Assembly (NCBI RefSeq): GCF_902459725.1
Contig: NZ_CABPSH010000013.1
Coordinates: 62,001 to 126,000, forward strand
Direction of reading: 5' to 3'
DNA length: 64,000 nucleotides
Source of the DNA: Pandoraea eparura
Lineage (GTDB): Bacteria; Pseudomonadota; Gammaproteobacteria; Burkholderiales; Burkholderiaceae
The translations under genes were made by a program, and so were the position numbers. The notes beneath the pieces were generated by a model. It ran no database searches and was not told where the DNA came from. It saw nothing but the letters and a program-made list of their open reading frames with translations. How positions within the stretch are numbered: the stretch's first letter is position 1; every line of letters begins with the position of its first letter. Shown here piece after piece: positions 26,476 through 35,443 of the stretch.

Positions 26476-26571
26476 AATGTTCCGAAACTGAAGTTAGTTT
26501 AACACTAAAATTTTTGGCTCGGCAACGGTCAGTTGTTGTGCGGGTCGATCCATTTTGATGCGGAGCACGCG

Positions 26572-27420
26572 ATGGTTGTGGTCAAAACGTCCCTGTCTGC
26601 CTTTGCCGGCGCGCCGGCGCATGGTGTGCCGCCGTCGCACGACGAGCGCAAGTTCGTCACGGCGCTTGCGCGTGGTCTTGAACTGCTGCGCGCCTTTGGC
26701 CCGGATGACACGCTGCTGGGCAATCGCGACTTCGCGGCGCGTACCGGATTGCCGAAGGCGACCGTCAGCCGGCTGGCCTATACGCTCACCGAGCTGGGCT
26801 ATCTGCGCTACGACGCCGAGTTGGGCAAGTACGCGCTCGACGCCGGCGTGCTGGCGCTGGGGTACGCGTTCCTGAATGGCACCGACATGCTCACGTTGGC
26901 GCGTCCGCACATGCGCGCGTTGGCCAAGGAAATGGGGTGCTCGATTTCGCTGGGTTGCCGCGAAGGCATCGACATGATGTATCTCGAGACCATCCGCAGC
27001 GATTCGGCACATCTCACGCTCGGCCTGACGGCGGGTTCACGTTTGTCGATGTTGACCAGTTCGATGGGGCGCGTCTACCTGGCGGCCATGACCCCGGTCG
27101 AGCGGGAGACGATGCTGGCCGATCTGCATGACGCCTATGACGCGAAGCCAGCGGCGATGCGCAATGTTGGCTGGGACGCGCTGCGATCGGGCGTCGACAA
27201 AGGGATCGAGACGTACAAGCGCGAGGGGTGCTGCTACTCGTTTCGCGAATGGCATGAGGGCGTGAATGCAGTGGCGGTGCCGCTACGCGACATCAGGCAG
27301 AACCGCTGGCTGGCGATCAGTTGCAGCGGCCCCTCATCATCGATCCCGGATGCAGTCTTCCGTGAAGAGATCGCACCACGATTGAAGCAACTCGCCGCGC
27401 GCCTCAGCGGGCAGGTGTAA
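26572..27420 (+). CDS. IclR-family transcriptional regulator
   Basis: 282 residues from ATG 26572 (GGAG 6 nt upstream). The N-terminal winged helix (KFVTALARGLELLRAFG, then NRDFAARTGLPKATVSRLAYTLTELGYLRYD) is the PcaR/PobR-like subclass. The C-terminal effector domain spans about residues 95-275, with KREGCCYSFREWHEGVNAVAVPLRD. It most likely controls the divergent glutaryl-CoA dehydrogenase gene. The effector, perhaps glutarate or its CoA ester, is a guess. Confidence 0.92.
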   Translation: MVVVKTSLSAFAGAPAHGVPPSHDERKFVTALARGLELLRAFGPDDTLLGNRDFAARTGLPKATVSRLAYTLTELGYLRYDAELGKYALDAGVLALGYAFLNGTDMLTLARPHMRALAKEMGCSISLGCREGIDMMYLETIRSDSAHLTLGLTAGSRLSMLTSSMGRVYLAAMTPVERETMLADLHDAYDAKPAAMRNVGWDALRSGVDKGIETYKREGCCYSFREWHEGVNAVAVPLRDIRQNRWLAISCSGPSSSIPDAVFREEIAPRLKQLAARLSGQV

Positions 27421-27491
27421 GTCGGTGTAAGTCCGCTGACGTCGTCTGAAGCCGTCTGAAGCCGGCAAAAATCGGCGAACGTCAGTGGTCC

Positions 27492-27561
27492 ATCGGGTTG
27501 GGGCTCGCCCGCGGCACTCCATTGCCGGTTAAGTCGCACCGCGGGCGACCCCCAACCCGAT
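27492..27561. repeat. Large 23-bp stem-loop
   Basis: Arms 27492-27514 and 27539-27561 are reverse complements at 22 of 23 positions, with a 24-nt loop. It is very GC-rich and lies between the convergent IclR gene and kynA. No T-run follows. It may be a bidirectional termination/processing element or a mobile palindromic (REP-like) unit. Confidence 0.85.
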
Positions 27562-27644
27562 CCGCAACCGCCTTCGATTCGACAACTCCCACCAACATGA
27601 CACGGCCAACAAAGCCAGAACGACAACAGTAGCAACAGACCGGA

Positions 27645-27680
27645 CAACAGCAGGAACAACAGCAGGAACAACAGCGGGGA
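27645..27680. repeat. 12-bp tandem repeat downstream of kynA
   Basis: Two exact CAACAGCAGGAA units and one diverged copy; CAACAG also recurs at 27624 and 27634. The rest of 27421-27886 holds the large stem-loop and no convincing gene. Confidence 0.8.
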
Positions 27681-27886
27681 CGAATGCTGGGATGATCAGG
27701 GATCAACAGGGGCGAACGGGGTGGAACGTAGGGGCGCACGATGGCGGTGATTGTCCGTTCCCTGACGTAGCGACTTAACCGGCATTGGAGCGGAGTCAGG
27801 GGACGGGCAAGCGCCGCAGCCCTGGGCGTGTGACAGGGCGACGTGCGAATCTATGCGATGGGTGTCATCACCGCACAGAAAAGAAC

Positions 27887-28870
27887 TCACAGCAACGTCC
27901 GCACATGCCAAAGCTCGGGGAAGAGCACGACATCGAGCATCTTGCGAAGGTAGGGGGCGCCATTGGTGCCACCGGTGCCTTGTTTGAAGCCGATGATGCG
28001 TTCGACGGTCGTGACATGGCGGAAGCGCCATTGGCGGAAGGCGTCTTCGAGATCGACCAGCTCCTCGGCCATCTCGTACAGTTCCCAGTGTTGCGAGGGG
28101 TTGCGATACACCTCGAGCCAGGCGGCTTCGACGCTCGCGTCGTGCGGCGTTGCCGTCGTCCAGTCGCGCTCCAGGCGTTCGGGTGCGATGGCAAATCCGC
28201 GACGTGCGAGCAGACGCACCACCTCGTCGTAGAACGACGGGGCGCGCAGCGCGGCTTGCACTTGCTCGAAGAGATCCGGGCGATGGGAATGAGGCTTGAG
28301 CATCGCTGCATTCTTGTTGCCGAGCATGAACTCCAGAATGCGATATTGATACGACTGAAAGCCCGACGAGCTGCCGAGCGACGGGCGCATCGACGAATAC
28401 TCCGACGGCGTCATCGTCGCCAGAACGCTCCACGCCTGCACCAGTTGTTCGAGAATGCGCGACACACGGGCGAGCATCTTGAACGCGGGCGGCAGGTCAT
28501 CGTTGTGCACCGCTGTACGCGCCGCCTGCAGTTCGTAGAGCGCGAGTTTCATCCACAACTCGCTCGTCTGATGCTGAATGATGAACAGCATCTCGTTGTG
28601 GTCGGTCGAGCGCGGATGTTGCGCGTTCAGAATCGGATCGAGCGACAAATAGTCGCCGTAGCTCATGCTCTTCGAAAAGTCGAGCTTTGCCTCGTGCCAT
28701 TGCGTGGCATCGGCCGACGCCTGCGCCGGGGCGGAAGTCGCGCCCGGTGTCGCATCGTCCGTGCGCTGATGCCCGAACGGGCACCCGCCCGATGCGGGCG
28801 TCACCTGGGGCGGCGTGTCCTGCGTGTCCTGCGGCTCGAGCGCGCGGGAAGGGGTCTTGCTCATGCTCAT
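27887..28870 (-). CDS. kynA: Tryptophan 2,3-dioxygenase
   Basis: 327 residues from ATG 28870; ATG 28864 has the better-spaced GGAG and would give 325. A disordered N-terminal extension contains CPFGH. The dioxygenase core has [37 protein letters not shown] (substrate and heme pocket) and [27 protein letters not shown] with the heme-proximal His. It opens the indole ring of tryptophan to N-formylkynurenine. Last gene of kynB-kynU-kynA, 10 bp after kynU. Confidence 0.96.
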   Translation of the reverse strand: MSMSKTPSRALEPQDTQDTPPQVTPASGGCPFGHQRTDDATPGATSAPAQASADATQWHEAKLDFSKSMSYGDYLSLDPILNAQHPRSTDHNEMLFIIQHQTSELWMKLALYELQAARTAVHNDDLPPAFKMLARVSRILEQLVQAWSVLATMTPSEYSSMRPSLGSSSGFQSYQYRILEFMLGNKNAAMLKPHSHRPDLFEQVQAALRAPSFYDEVVRLLARRGFAIAPERLERDWTTATPHDASVEAAWLEVYRNPSQHWELYEMAEELVDLEDAFRQWRFRHVTTVERIIGFKQGTGGTNGAPYLRKMLDVVLFPELWHVRTLL

Positions 28871-28880
28871 GACTCCTCGC

Positions 28881-30134
28881 TCAGGTCACCGCACCGCGGC
28901 GGTGAAATTCGGGCTTGTCCCACGAGCCCGTTGCCAGCACGTCGCGCAGAATCTCGACCGAATCCCAGACATCGGCAAAGCTCGTGTACAACGGCGTCAT
29001 GCCGAAGCGCATGATGCGCGGTTCACGATAGTCGCCGATCACCCCGCGGGCAATCAGCGCCTGAATCACGGCGAACCCTTCCGGATGCTCGAAGCTTACC
29101 TGCGACCCGCGTGCCGCGTGATCGCGCGGCGTTACCAGCGTGAGCGGGAATTCGGCGCAACGCGATTCCACCAGTTGGATGAACAGATCGGTCAGCGCAA
29201 GCGACTTGCGACGCAACGCTTCCATCGAGGTCTGCGCAAAGATGTCCAGGCCGCACTGCACCAGCGAGAGCGAGACGATCGGCTGCGTGCCGCACAGGTA
29301 GCGCCCGATGCCGTTGTCCGGCGTGTACTCGGGGTGCATGGCGAACGGCGTGCGATGGCCCCACCAACCCGACAGCGGTTGCCAGAACGTATCCTGAAGA
29401 CGCTTGTTCACCCACACGAACGCCGGCGCGCCCGGGCCGCCGTTCAGATACTTGTACGTGCAACCCACGGCGTAGTCGGCGTTGGCACCGTTCAGGTCGA
29501 CCGGCACCGCGCCGGCCGAGTGGCACAGATCCCACACGCACAGGGCACCGGCCGCGTGAATCTCCGCGGTGCGCGTCGTCATGTCGTACATGGCGCCCGA
29601 GCGGTAGTTCACGTGCGTAAGCAGCACCACGGCGACGTCGTCGCCCAGCGCGGCGGGCAACTCGTCCGGCGAATCGATCAGGCGCAGCGAGTAACCGTCG
29701 TCGAGCAGGCGCGTGAGGCCCTGCACGATGTACAGGTCGGTCGGGAAGTTGCTGCGCTCGGAGACGATCACCTTGCGTTGCGGCGCGAGCGTGCGCTGCG
29801 CGTCCAGCGCGGCGGCCATCACCTTGAACAGGTTGCTCGACGTGGTATCCGTCACCACGACTTCGCCTTGGCCTGCGCCGATGATCGGGGCCAGCGCGTC
29901 GCCCAGCGTGCGCGGCAGCGCGAACCAGTCGGCTTCGTTCCAGCTGCGAATGAGACCCACGCCCCATTCGGCCGTAATCACCTCCTGGGCACGTTGGGCC
30001 GAGGCGACCGGGCGCGCGCCCAGCGAGTTGCCATCGAGATAGATCACGCCGGGGGGCAGATCGAATTGAGCGCGCAGCGGGGCGAGCGGATCGGCCGCGT
30101 CAAGGGCCAGACAATCGTTGCGAGAAGACGTCAT
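28881..30134 (-). CDS. kynU: Kynureninase
   Basis: 417 residues, fold-type I PLP enzyme. The PLP Lys is in [36 protein letters not shown] is at the start and [16 protein letters not shown] binds the cofactor. It cleaves kynurenine to anthranilate and alanine. It lies between kynB (75 bp) and kynA (10 bp). The anthranilate produced could feed another pathway; no anthranilate dioxygenase genes are in this window. Confidence 0.97.
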   Translation of the reverse strand: MTSSRNDCLALDAADPLAPLRAQFDLPPGVIYLDGNSLGARPVASAQRAQEVITAEWGVGLIRSWNEADWFALPRTLGDALAPIIGAGQGEVVVTDTTSSNLFKVMAAALDAQRTLAPQRKVIVSERSNFPTDLYIVQGLTRLLDDGYSLRLIDSPDELPAALGDDVAVVLLTHVNYRSGAMYDMTTRTAEIHAAGALCVWDLCHSAGAVPVDLNGANADYAVGCTYKYLNGGPGAPAFVWVNKRLQDTFWQPLSGWWGHRTPFAMHPEYTPDNGIGRYLCGTQPIVSLSLVQCGLDIFAQTSMEALRRKSLALTDLFIQLVESRCAEFPLTLVTPRDHAARGSQVSFEHPEGFAVIQALIARGVIGDYREPRIMRFGMTPLYTSFADVWDSVEILRDVLATGSWDKPEFHRRGAVT

Positions 30135-30209
30135 GGTTTGCGTTTTGTCAATGTAAGCAATGCGAAAAAAGGAAGTCGTATGTCGTGCGCCCAGCCCGGG
30201 CCGTGCCCC

Positions 30210-30875
30210 TCAAAGCGAGCGCAGCACCGCGCGCACCGGACTCGCATCGAGCCGCATGAACTTGAGCGGCAATGCGATGAGTTCGTAATCGGACGGCACG
30301 ATGGCATCGAGCACCAGTCCTTCCAGAATAGCCATGCGATGCGCCCGAATGCGATGGTGGGCATCCATCGTCTTGCTGTCCTGAGGATCGAGCGACGGCG
30401 TATCGATGCCGACCAACTTCACCCCGTGCGACGCAAGCAGGTCGATGGTCTCGGGCGCGACGGCGCAGAAGTCACTGTCCCAGCGGGCGACAGGCGCTTG
30501 CGCATAAGTGCGCAACAGCACGCGCGGCGGCACGTTCGTCAGGTGCGGCGCGACCTGATCCGGCGTGACGGCCGGCGACGCGCCGAGGCAATGAATCACA
30601 CGGCATGGGCCCAGATAGGTCTCGAGCGCCACTTCCCCGATGAACGCACCGTCATCGTCGTAATGACGTGGCGCGTCGGCGTGCGCACCCGTGTGCGGTG
30701 AGAGCGTGATGCGGCCAACGTTGACCGGGCAGCCCGGTCCGATCTGCCACACCGCCGCTTCTGTGAACGGCGTGTCACCGGGCCAGACCGGCGTGTCGCT
30801 CGAAAGCGGGGCGCTGATATCCCATACGCGGCGCTCGTTGCGCGCGTCGGCTGGGCGGTGGCGGGGTTCGGTCAT
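30210..30875 (-). CDS. kynB: Kynurenine formamidase (cyclase-type)
   Basis: 221 residues from ATG 30875; the frame is open further upstream without family similarity. The metal-binding motif [12 protein letters not shown] is visible, and [20 protein letters not shown] is the family start. It hydrolyses N-formylkynurenine to kynurenine and formate. First gene of the kyn operon. Confidence 0.96.
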   Translation of the reverse strand: MTEPRHRPADARNERRVWDISAPLSSDTPVWPGDTPFTEAAVWQIGPGCPVNVGRITLSPHTGAHADAPRHYDDDGAFIGEVALETYLGPCRVIHCLGASPAVTPDQVAPHLTNVPPRVLLRTYAQAPVARWDSDFCAVAPETIDLLASHGVKLVGIDTPSLDPQDSKTMDAHHRIRAHRMAILEGLVLDAIVPSDYELIALPLKFMRLDASPVRAVLRSL

Positions 30876-31004
30876 GGGCGTGCGCAAAATCGTGAATCGA
30901 TATGCGCATCTTAGAAGAATTCGCGTCGCAAGTGCTTGCGTATTCGGGGACGGTGATGCGTGAAATTGATTGGAAAAATTGATTTTTCTTGATTTGTTGA
31001 AAGG

Positions 31005-31036
31005 ATATTCGACAATATTGCGAAGTGATCGAATAT
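31005..31036. promoter_or_regulatory. AT-rich inverted repeat upstream of kynB
   Basis: ATATTCGA (31005-31012) and TCGAATAT (31029-31036) form an 8-bp inverted repeat centred on an AT-rich segment, 130-160 bp upstream of kynB. An Lrp-type regulator (KynR) controls kyn operons in related bacteria; that this is its site is inference. Confidence 0.45.
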
Positions 31037-31130
31037 TCAACGATTCATCGCGAAGGGCTTTTCGCGATTTCAGACCCCGCCGCACGGCGATCGGAATGTG
31101 CCCACGGGGCGTGCGCGCCCCTTGCGTCCC

Positions 31131-31595
31131 TCAGGTTCCGGACGTTCCCGACGTCCCTTGCGCCATCTCGTCGATCAACCGGCGCAGCGTCGCTTTGAGC
31201 AAGGTGGATTGTTCCGCGCCGAAGCGGGCGAGCACACCGGCCTCGTGGCGTCGCGCGCTGGCGAGCAGTGGCGTGACGCGATCGCGTCCGGCGTCGGTGA
31301 GCGAGACCAGCGACTGGCGCCGATCCGTAGCGCTTTCACCGCGCACGACGTCGCCGGTCGCTTCAAGCCGGTCGACCATCTTGGTGAGCGTCGGCTGCTT
31401 GGCGAGCACGATGTCGGCCAGTTGATTGATGGTGCGCGCACGACCGTCGGAGAGCGTGGCGAGCACACGCCACTCCGTCACGCCAAGTCCGGCCGCCGCC
31501 ACTTCACGATGGAATTCGTCGGACACCAGCGTGCTCGCGCGGGCGAGCAGATACGCCAGGTAGTCGTCGACGAACGGCGCACCGGCGGCAGGCAT
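31131..31595 (-). CDS. MarR-family regulator
   Basis: 154 residues from ATG 31595. The winged helix includes VTEWRVLATLSDGRARTINQLADIVLAKQPTLTKMVDRLEATGDVVR, then DRRQSLVSLTDAGRD on the wing. It follows the flavin-reductase gene by 8 bp. In nicotinate degraders a MarR protein (NicR) represses the nicX-containing operon, which fits the divergent NicX-like gene and the palindrome at 32166-32179. Confidence 0.9.
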   Translation of the reverse strand: MPAAGAPFVDDYLAYLLARASTLVSDEFHREVAAAGLGVTEWRVLATLSDGRARTINQLADIVLAKQPTLTKMVDRLEATGDVVRGESATDRRQSLVSLTDAGRDRVTPLLASARRHEAGVLARFGAEQSTLLKATLRRLIDEMAQGTSGTSGT

Positions 31596-31603
31596 GCGGC
31601 GCC

Positions 31604-32122
31604 TCAGCCCAGCGACTGCGGCTTGTGGAAGCCGCCCGCGTGGAAGATCAGCGGCATGCGCTCGGCAACGTGGGCATGCACGCCGCACCGCTCGACCTCG
31701 CCGACGAAGATGACATGATCGCCCTCGTCGTAACGGCTGCGGTTATGACATTCGAACCAGGCCAGCGCGCCATCGAGCACCGGCGTGCCCGACGCCGAGA
31801 GCGTGTAAGGTACGCCCGCAAAACGGTCACCCTTCATCGTGGCGAAACGTTTGCAGATTTCGAGCTGATCGGACGCCAGCACATTCACGGCATAGTGCGA
31901 GTTCTCGCGAAAGACCGGCATGCTGCCCGCGCGCGTGGCAAGACTCCACAGAATGAGCGGCGGGGTGAGCGACACTGAGTTGAACGAACTGGCGGTGATC
32001 CCGATGAGCGAGCCGTCGTCGGCGCGCGTGGTGATCACGGTCACCCCGGTCGCAAATTGACCGAGCGCATGACGAAAGGCTGCACTGTCGAAATCTGGCG
32101 CTGAGGCGCGTTTGGCGTTCAC
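31604..32122 (-). CDS. Flavin reductase-like FMN-binding protein
   Basis: 172 residues from GTG 32122 (AGGGAC upstream); no ATG suits. The HpaC/NtaB-type domain shows FRHALGQFATGVTVITTR, GITASSFNSVSLTPPLILWSLA and YAVNVLASDQLEICKRFA, and ends in MPLIFHAGGF. Such proteins reduce free FMN or FAD with NAD(P)H to feed two-component monooxygenases. The only candidate oxygenase nearby is the acyl-CoA-dehydrogenase-like protein at 34154-35398. Confidence 0.88.
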   Translation of the reverse strand: MNAKRASAPDFDSAAFRHALGQFATGVTVITTRADDGSLIGITASSFNSVSLTPPLILWSLATRAGSMPVFRENSHYAVNVLASDQLEICKRFATMKGDRFAGVPYTLSASGTPVLDGALAWFECHNRSRYDEGDHVIFVGEVERCGVHAHVAERMPLIFHAGGFHKPQSLG

Positions 32123-32165
32123 TGTCCCTGCACTCCCGTCCGGCAAATTTGATCGGGTTGATTTG

Positions 32166-32183
32166 TATGAATATTCATATACT
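32166..32183. promoter_or_regulatory. Palindromic operator and -10 box between flavin reductase and nicX-like genes
   Basis: A perfect 14-bp palindrome TATGAATATTCATA (32166-32179) overlaps a TATACT -10 candidate (32178-32183) about 100 bp upstream of the nicX-like start. Size and position fit a MarR operator serving both directions. Confidence 0.72.
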
Positions 32184-32282
32184 ATGGCACGAACAACAGA
32201 TCGACAAGACGCGTGACGGCCAGCCGCGCGCCGAGGGGCAAAGCCCCCGGCGGGCGAGAGGGTCAGACGCTCAGGAGACGAT

Positions 32283-33332
32283 ATGCTGATCGAGCGAATC
32301 GAGCATAAGTGGATCGACGTATTTGCCGAGACCTTGCGGCGCTGCGACATCGGACCCGGTGATGTGGTGGCGATTGTAGCCGAAACGCAATCCCGGCCTG
32401 TCAACGTGGAATTGGCGCAACTGGCCGCCGAGTCGCTTGGCGCCGCGCCTTTCCGGCTGGTTGTGCCGAGTCCGCGCGTGCGTGCGCCGGTGCCCGTGCG
32501 CTCGACCGGCGCCAGCGACGCGCTGGGCGGATTGGCACCCGTCGTCGCGGCGCTCAAAGCCGCCACGCTTGTCGTCGACTGCACTGTCGAAGGCTTGCTG
32601 CACGCCCCCGAACTGCCCGACATCCTGGGCGGCGGCGCGCGCGTGTTGATGGTCTCGAACGAACATCCCGAAATTCTGGAACGCTGCGCCACCGACCCGG
32701 CGCTGGAGCCGAAAGTGCGCGCCGCGATCAAGCGCTTGCGCACGGCCGCCCAAATGCACGTTACCTCCTTTGCCGGTACCGATCTGCGCATCGGACTTCG
32801 CGACGCGCGCGTGGGCGGGGTCTGGGGCTGGTGCGCCAAGCCGGGGCAGGTGGCGCACTGGCCGGGCGGCCTGGCACTGGCATTTCCCGCCGCGCACAGC
32901 GTGAACGGACAGCTCGTGCTGGCCCCGGGCGACATCAACCTCACGTTCAAGCAGTATCTGCGAGATCGCATCGAACTCACCGTCGAAGACGACTACGTGG
33001 TCGCGATCGATGGCGAAGGCGTGGACGTCGATCTCATGCGCGACTATTTCGCGGCTTGGGGCGATCGCGATGCCTACGCCGTCTCGCACGTCGGCTTCGG
33101 CCTGAACCCCCGGGCGCGCTGGGACGCACTCGCCTGTTACGACAAGCGCGATTGCAACGGTACCGAGCAGCGCGCCTTTGCGGGCAACTTCCTGTATTCG
33201 ACCGGCGCCAACGAAGTGGCGGGACGTCACACGCTCGGGCATTTCGATCTGCCGCTGCGGCGTTGCACGATCGCGCTTGACGGCGACGTCGTCGTACGCG
33301 ACGGGCAATTGCAAGGGGAGTTCGCCGCATGA
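32283..33332 (+). CDS. NicX-like 2,5-dihydroxypyridine 5,6-dioxygenase
   Basis: 349 residues, matching the NicX family length (about 350). The fold is aminopeptidase-T-like, and the likely iron ligands are His269 (SHVGFGLNP), His320 and Asp322 (LGHFDLPL), in the same arrangement as in characterised NicX. It should open the ring of 2,5-dihydroxypyridine, or a related para-dihydroxy or amino-hydroxy ring, to N-formylmaleamate. It overlaps the next gene by 4 bp (ATGA). Exact substrate here is not proven. Confidence 0.83.
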   Translation: MLIERIEHKWIDVFAETLRRCDIGPGDVVAIVAETQSRPVNVELAQLAAESLGAAPFRLVVPSPRVRAPVPVRSTGASDALGGLAPVVAALKAATLVVDCTVEGLLHAPELPDILGGGARVLMVSNEHPEILERCATDPALEPKVRAAIKRLRTAAQMHVTSFAGTDLRIGLRDARVGGVWGWCAKPGQVAHWPGGLALAFPAAHSVNGQLVLAPGDINLTFKQYLRDRIELTVEDDYVVAIDGEGVDVDLMRDYFAAWGDRDAYAVSHVGFGLNPRARWDALACYDKRDCNGTEQRAFAGNFLYSTGANEVAGRHTLGHFDLPLRRCTIALDGDVVVRDGQLQGEFAA

Positions 33333-34144
33333 CGCTTCCCGTGCCTGCCTGTCGCACCGCCGGTGACGGTCCGCTCACGCTCGTGCTGCTGCACGGCATC
33401 GGCGGCAATCGTCATGTGTGGCCCGCGCAATTCGAGGCGTTCGTGGCGGCGGGTTATCGCGTCGCGGCCTGGGACATGCCCGGTTACGGCGAGAGCGCCA
33501 TGCCCGCCGAGCCGACGATGGCGGCGCTGGCCGAGCGCTTGCGGACGATGCTCGATGCGTTGGGACCCGCGCGTTTCGTGCTCGTCGGCCACAGCATGGG
33601 CGGCATGGTCGCCCAGGAGCTGATGGCGCGTGGCGCGCCGTTCACGCGCGATATCGCCGCGCTCGTCCTGTGCGGCACATCGCCTGCGTTCGGCAAGCCC
33701 GACGGCGATTTTCAGCGTGAATTCGTGCGGCAGCGCACGGCGCCGCTCGACGCCGGCAAAACCTTGCGCGAGATGGCTGAAGCCATCGTGCCGGGCATGC
33801 TCGGCGAACCCGTTGAATTCAGCGAACCCGCCGCTACCGCGCGAGCGAGTGCGCAGGCACTCGCCGTCGATGCGATGGGCGCGCTCACGCCTGCCGCCTA
33901 TCGCGCGGCGCTCCAGGCGCTGGTCGGTTTCGAGCAGCGCGCCGCACTCGCGCGTCTTGCGGTGCCGGTCCTGCTCATCGCCGGCGAGCACGACGCCAAC
34001 GCACCGGCGAAAGTCATGGCGCGCATGGCCGAAGCGATTCCGCACGCTCGCTACGTTTGCCTGCCCGGGGCCGGGCATCTCATGAACCTGACGCACCCGG
34101 CGGACTTCAATGCCGAGGTGTGCGCCTTCCTCGCAACACTCTAG
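33329..34144 (+). CDS. Alpha/beta hydrolase, candidate N-formylmaleamate deformylase or thioesterase
   Basis: 271 residues. Oxyanion motif LLHGIGGNRHVW, nucleophile elbow GHSMGGMVAQ (Ser), acid in VLLIAGEHDANAP and late His in PGAGHLMNLTHPADF make a complete triad. NicD, which deformylates N-formylmaleamate, has this size and fold and is encoded beside nicX in Pseudomonas putida. The 4-bp overlap with the nicX-like gene supports that reading. An acyl-CoA thioesterase role, given the CoA ligase downstream, is the alternative. Confidence 0.85.
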   Translation: MTLPVPACRTAGDGPLTLVLLHGIGGNRHVWPAQFEAFVAAGYRVAAWDMPGYGESAMPAEPTMAALAERLRTMLDALGPARFVLVGHSMGGMVAQELMARGAPFTRDIAALVLCGTSPAFGKPDGDFQREFVRQRTAPLDAGKTLREMAEAIVPGMLGEPVEFSEPAATARASAQALAVDAMGALTPAAYRAALQALVGFEQRAALARLAVPVLLIAGEHDANAPAKVMARMAEAIPHARYVCLPGAGHLMNLTHPADFNAEVCAFLATL

Positions 34145-34153
34145 GAGACAACC

Positions 34154-35398
34154 GTGGCCTATCAGCCCCCTTCGATCGTCGGCGAGCATTTCCCGCTCAC
34201 TGACAAGCAGCGGCGCCTGCTGGCGCTGGCCGAGCAGGTGGGACGCGAGTCGCTCGCGCCGCGCGCCGCGCGCTGGGATCGCGAAGCGTCGTTCCCGTTC
34301 GAGAACTACGACGACATGCGTGCCGCGGGCTTGCTGAAGTTGTGCATCCCCGAATCGGACGGCGGCCTGGGCGCCGATTTCGCCACGTACATGATGGTCT
34401 CCGCTGAACTGGGTCGCCATTGCGGTGCGACGGCGCTCACGTTCAACATGCACACGTGTTCGATGATGTGGACCGGCATTCTCGCCGACGATCTCGACAT
34501 GACGCCCGAGCAACGCGCCGACCATGCGCGCTACCGCGAGCATCACTTCGCGCGCGTGATCCAGGACGGCGCGATCTATGCGCAACCGTTCTCCGAGGGC
34601 AGTGCCGCGGCCGCCGGCAAGGCACCGTTCGGCACCACGGCGACGAAGGTCGACGGCGGATGGAAGATCAATGGGCGCAAGATCTTCGCGTCGCTCTCGG
34701 GCGCGGCCAACTACTACGGCGTGCTGTGCACCGAAGAGACGCCCGAGTTGTCGATGAAGGACACGTTCTACATTGCCGTGCCGGGCGACGCCCCGGGCGT
34801 CACCGTGACCGGCGACTGGGACCCGCTCGGCATGCGGGGCACCGTCTCGCGCACGCTGCTCTTCAAGGACGTGTTCGTCCCCGACGAACTGCAACTGATG
34901 CCGCGCGGCGTCTACTATCAGGCCGCGAGCCGTTGGCCGCACATGTTCATGACGCTCGCGCCGACGTATATGGGCATCGCGCAGGCGGCGTACGATTTCA
35001 CCGTGCGCTATCTGCGGGGGGAAGCCGAGGGCATGGGGGCGCCGGTCAAGCGTCGCATGTATCCGACCAAGCAGATCGCCGTCGCGCAGATGCACATCAT
35101 GCTGGAGCAGACGCGCGCGCTGTTCCTGCGCGCGTTGCAAGACGGCCGCGCTGACCCGGGCAAGGAGGCGCGTCTGCGCGCCTATGCGGCGCAGTACACA
35201 ATCATGGAGAATGCCAACGAGTTGTGCCGTCTGGCCATCCGCACGTGCGGCGGTCAGTCGATGCTCAAGTCGTTGCCGCTCGAGCGCCTGTATCGCGATT
35301 CGCGTTGCGGCGCGCTGATGCTGCCGTGGACCGCGGAGCTGTGCCTCGATCGCATCGGCCGCGAGGCGCTCTACGAACCCGGCGAGCGCGACGAGTAA
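34154..35398 (+). CDS. Acyl-CoA dehydrogenase-like flavoprotein lacking the canonical catalytic Glu
   Basis: 414 residues with the ACAD fold: N-terminal helices (QRRLLALAEQVGRESLAPRAARWDRE, then CIPESDGGLGADF), beta domain (YAQPFSEGSAAAAGKAPFG, WKINGRKIFASLSGAANYY) and C-terminal helices. The usual YEGT segment carrying the catalytic base reads LMLPWTAE here, with Leu390 at the Glu position. No Glu is obvious at the alternative isovaleryl-type position. Together with a flavin reductase in the cluster, this suggests an ACAD-fold monooxygenase or other non-dehydrogenase chemistry. It lies 9 bp after the hydrolase. Confidence 0.82.
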   Translation: MAYQPPSIVGEHFPLTDKQRRLLALAEQVGRESLAPRAARWDREASFPFENYDDMRAAGLLKLCIPESDGGLGADFATYMMVSAELGRHCGATALTFNMHTCSMMWTGILADDLDMTPEQRADHARYREHHFARVIQDGAIYAQPFSEGSAAAAGKAPFGTTATKVDGGWKINGRKIFASLSGAANYYGVLCTEETPELSMKDTFYIAVPGDAPGVTVTGDWDPLGMRGTVSRTLLFKDVFVPDELQLMPRGVYYQAASRWPHMFMTLAPTYMGIAQAAYDFTVRYLRGEAEGMGAPVKRRMYPTKQIAVAQMHIMLEQTRALFLRALQDGRADPGKEARLRAYAAQYTIMENANELCRLAIRTCGGQSMLKSLPLERLYRDSRCGALMLPWTAELCLDRIGREALYEPGERDE

Positions 35399-35443
35399 GT
35401 CGCGCACCGACGCCTCGTCGTCTCTCTTGTCACGGAGAACAAG

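Noticed and set aside
28815-30701. A 628-codon plus-strand frame opposite kynA, kynU and kynB.
   Set aside because: Antisense shadow of three unambiguous enzymes.
30210-31085. A longer KynB starting at 31085.
   Set aside because: The extra 70 residues are AT-rich intergenic translation without family similarity and would run over the candidate operator.
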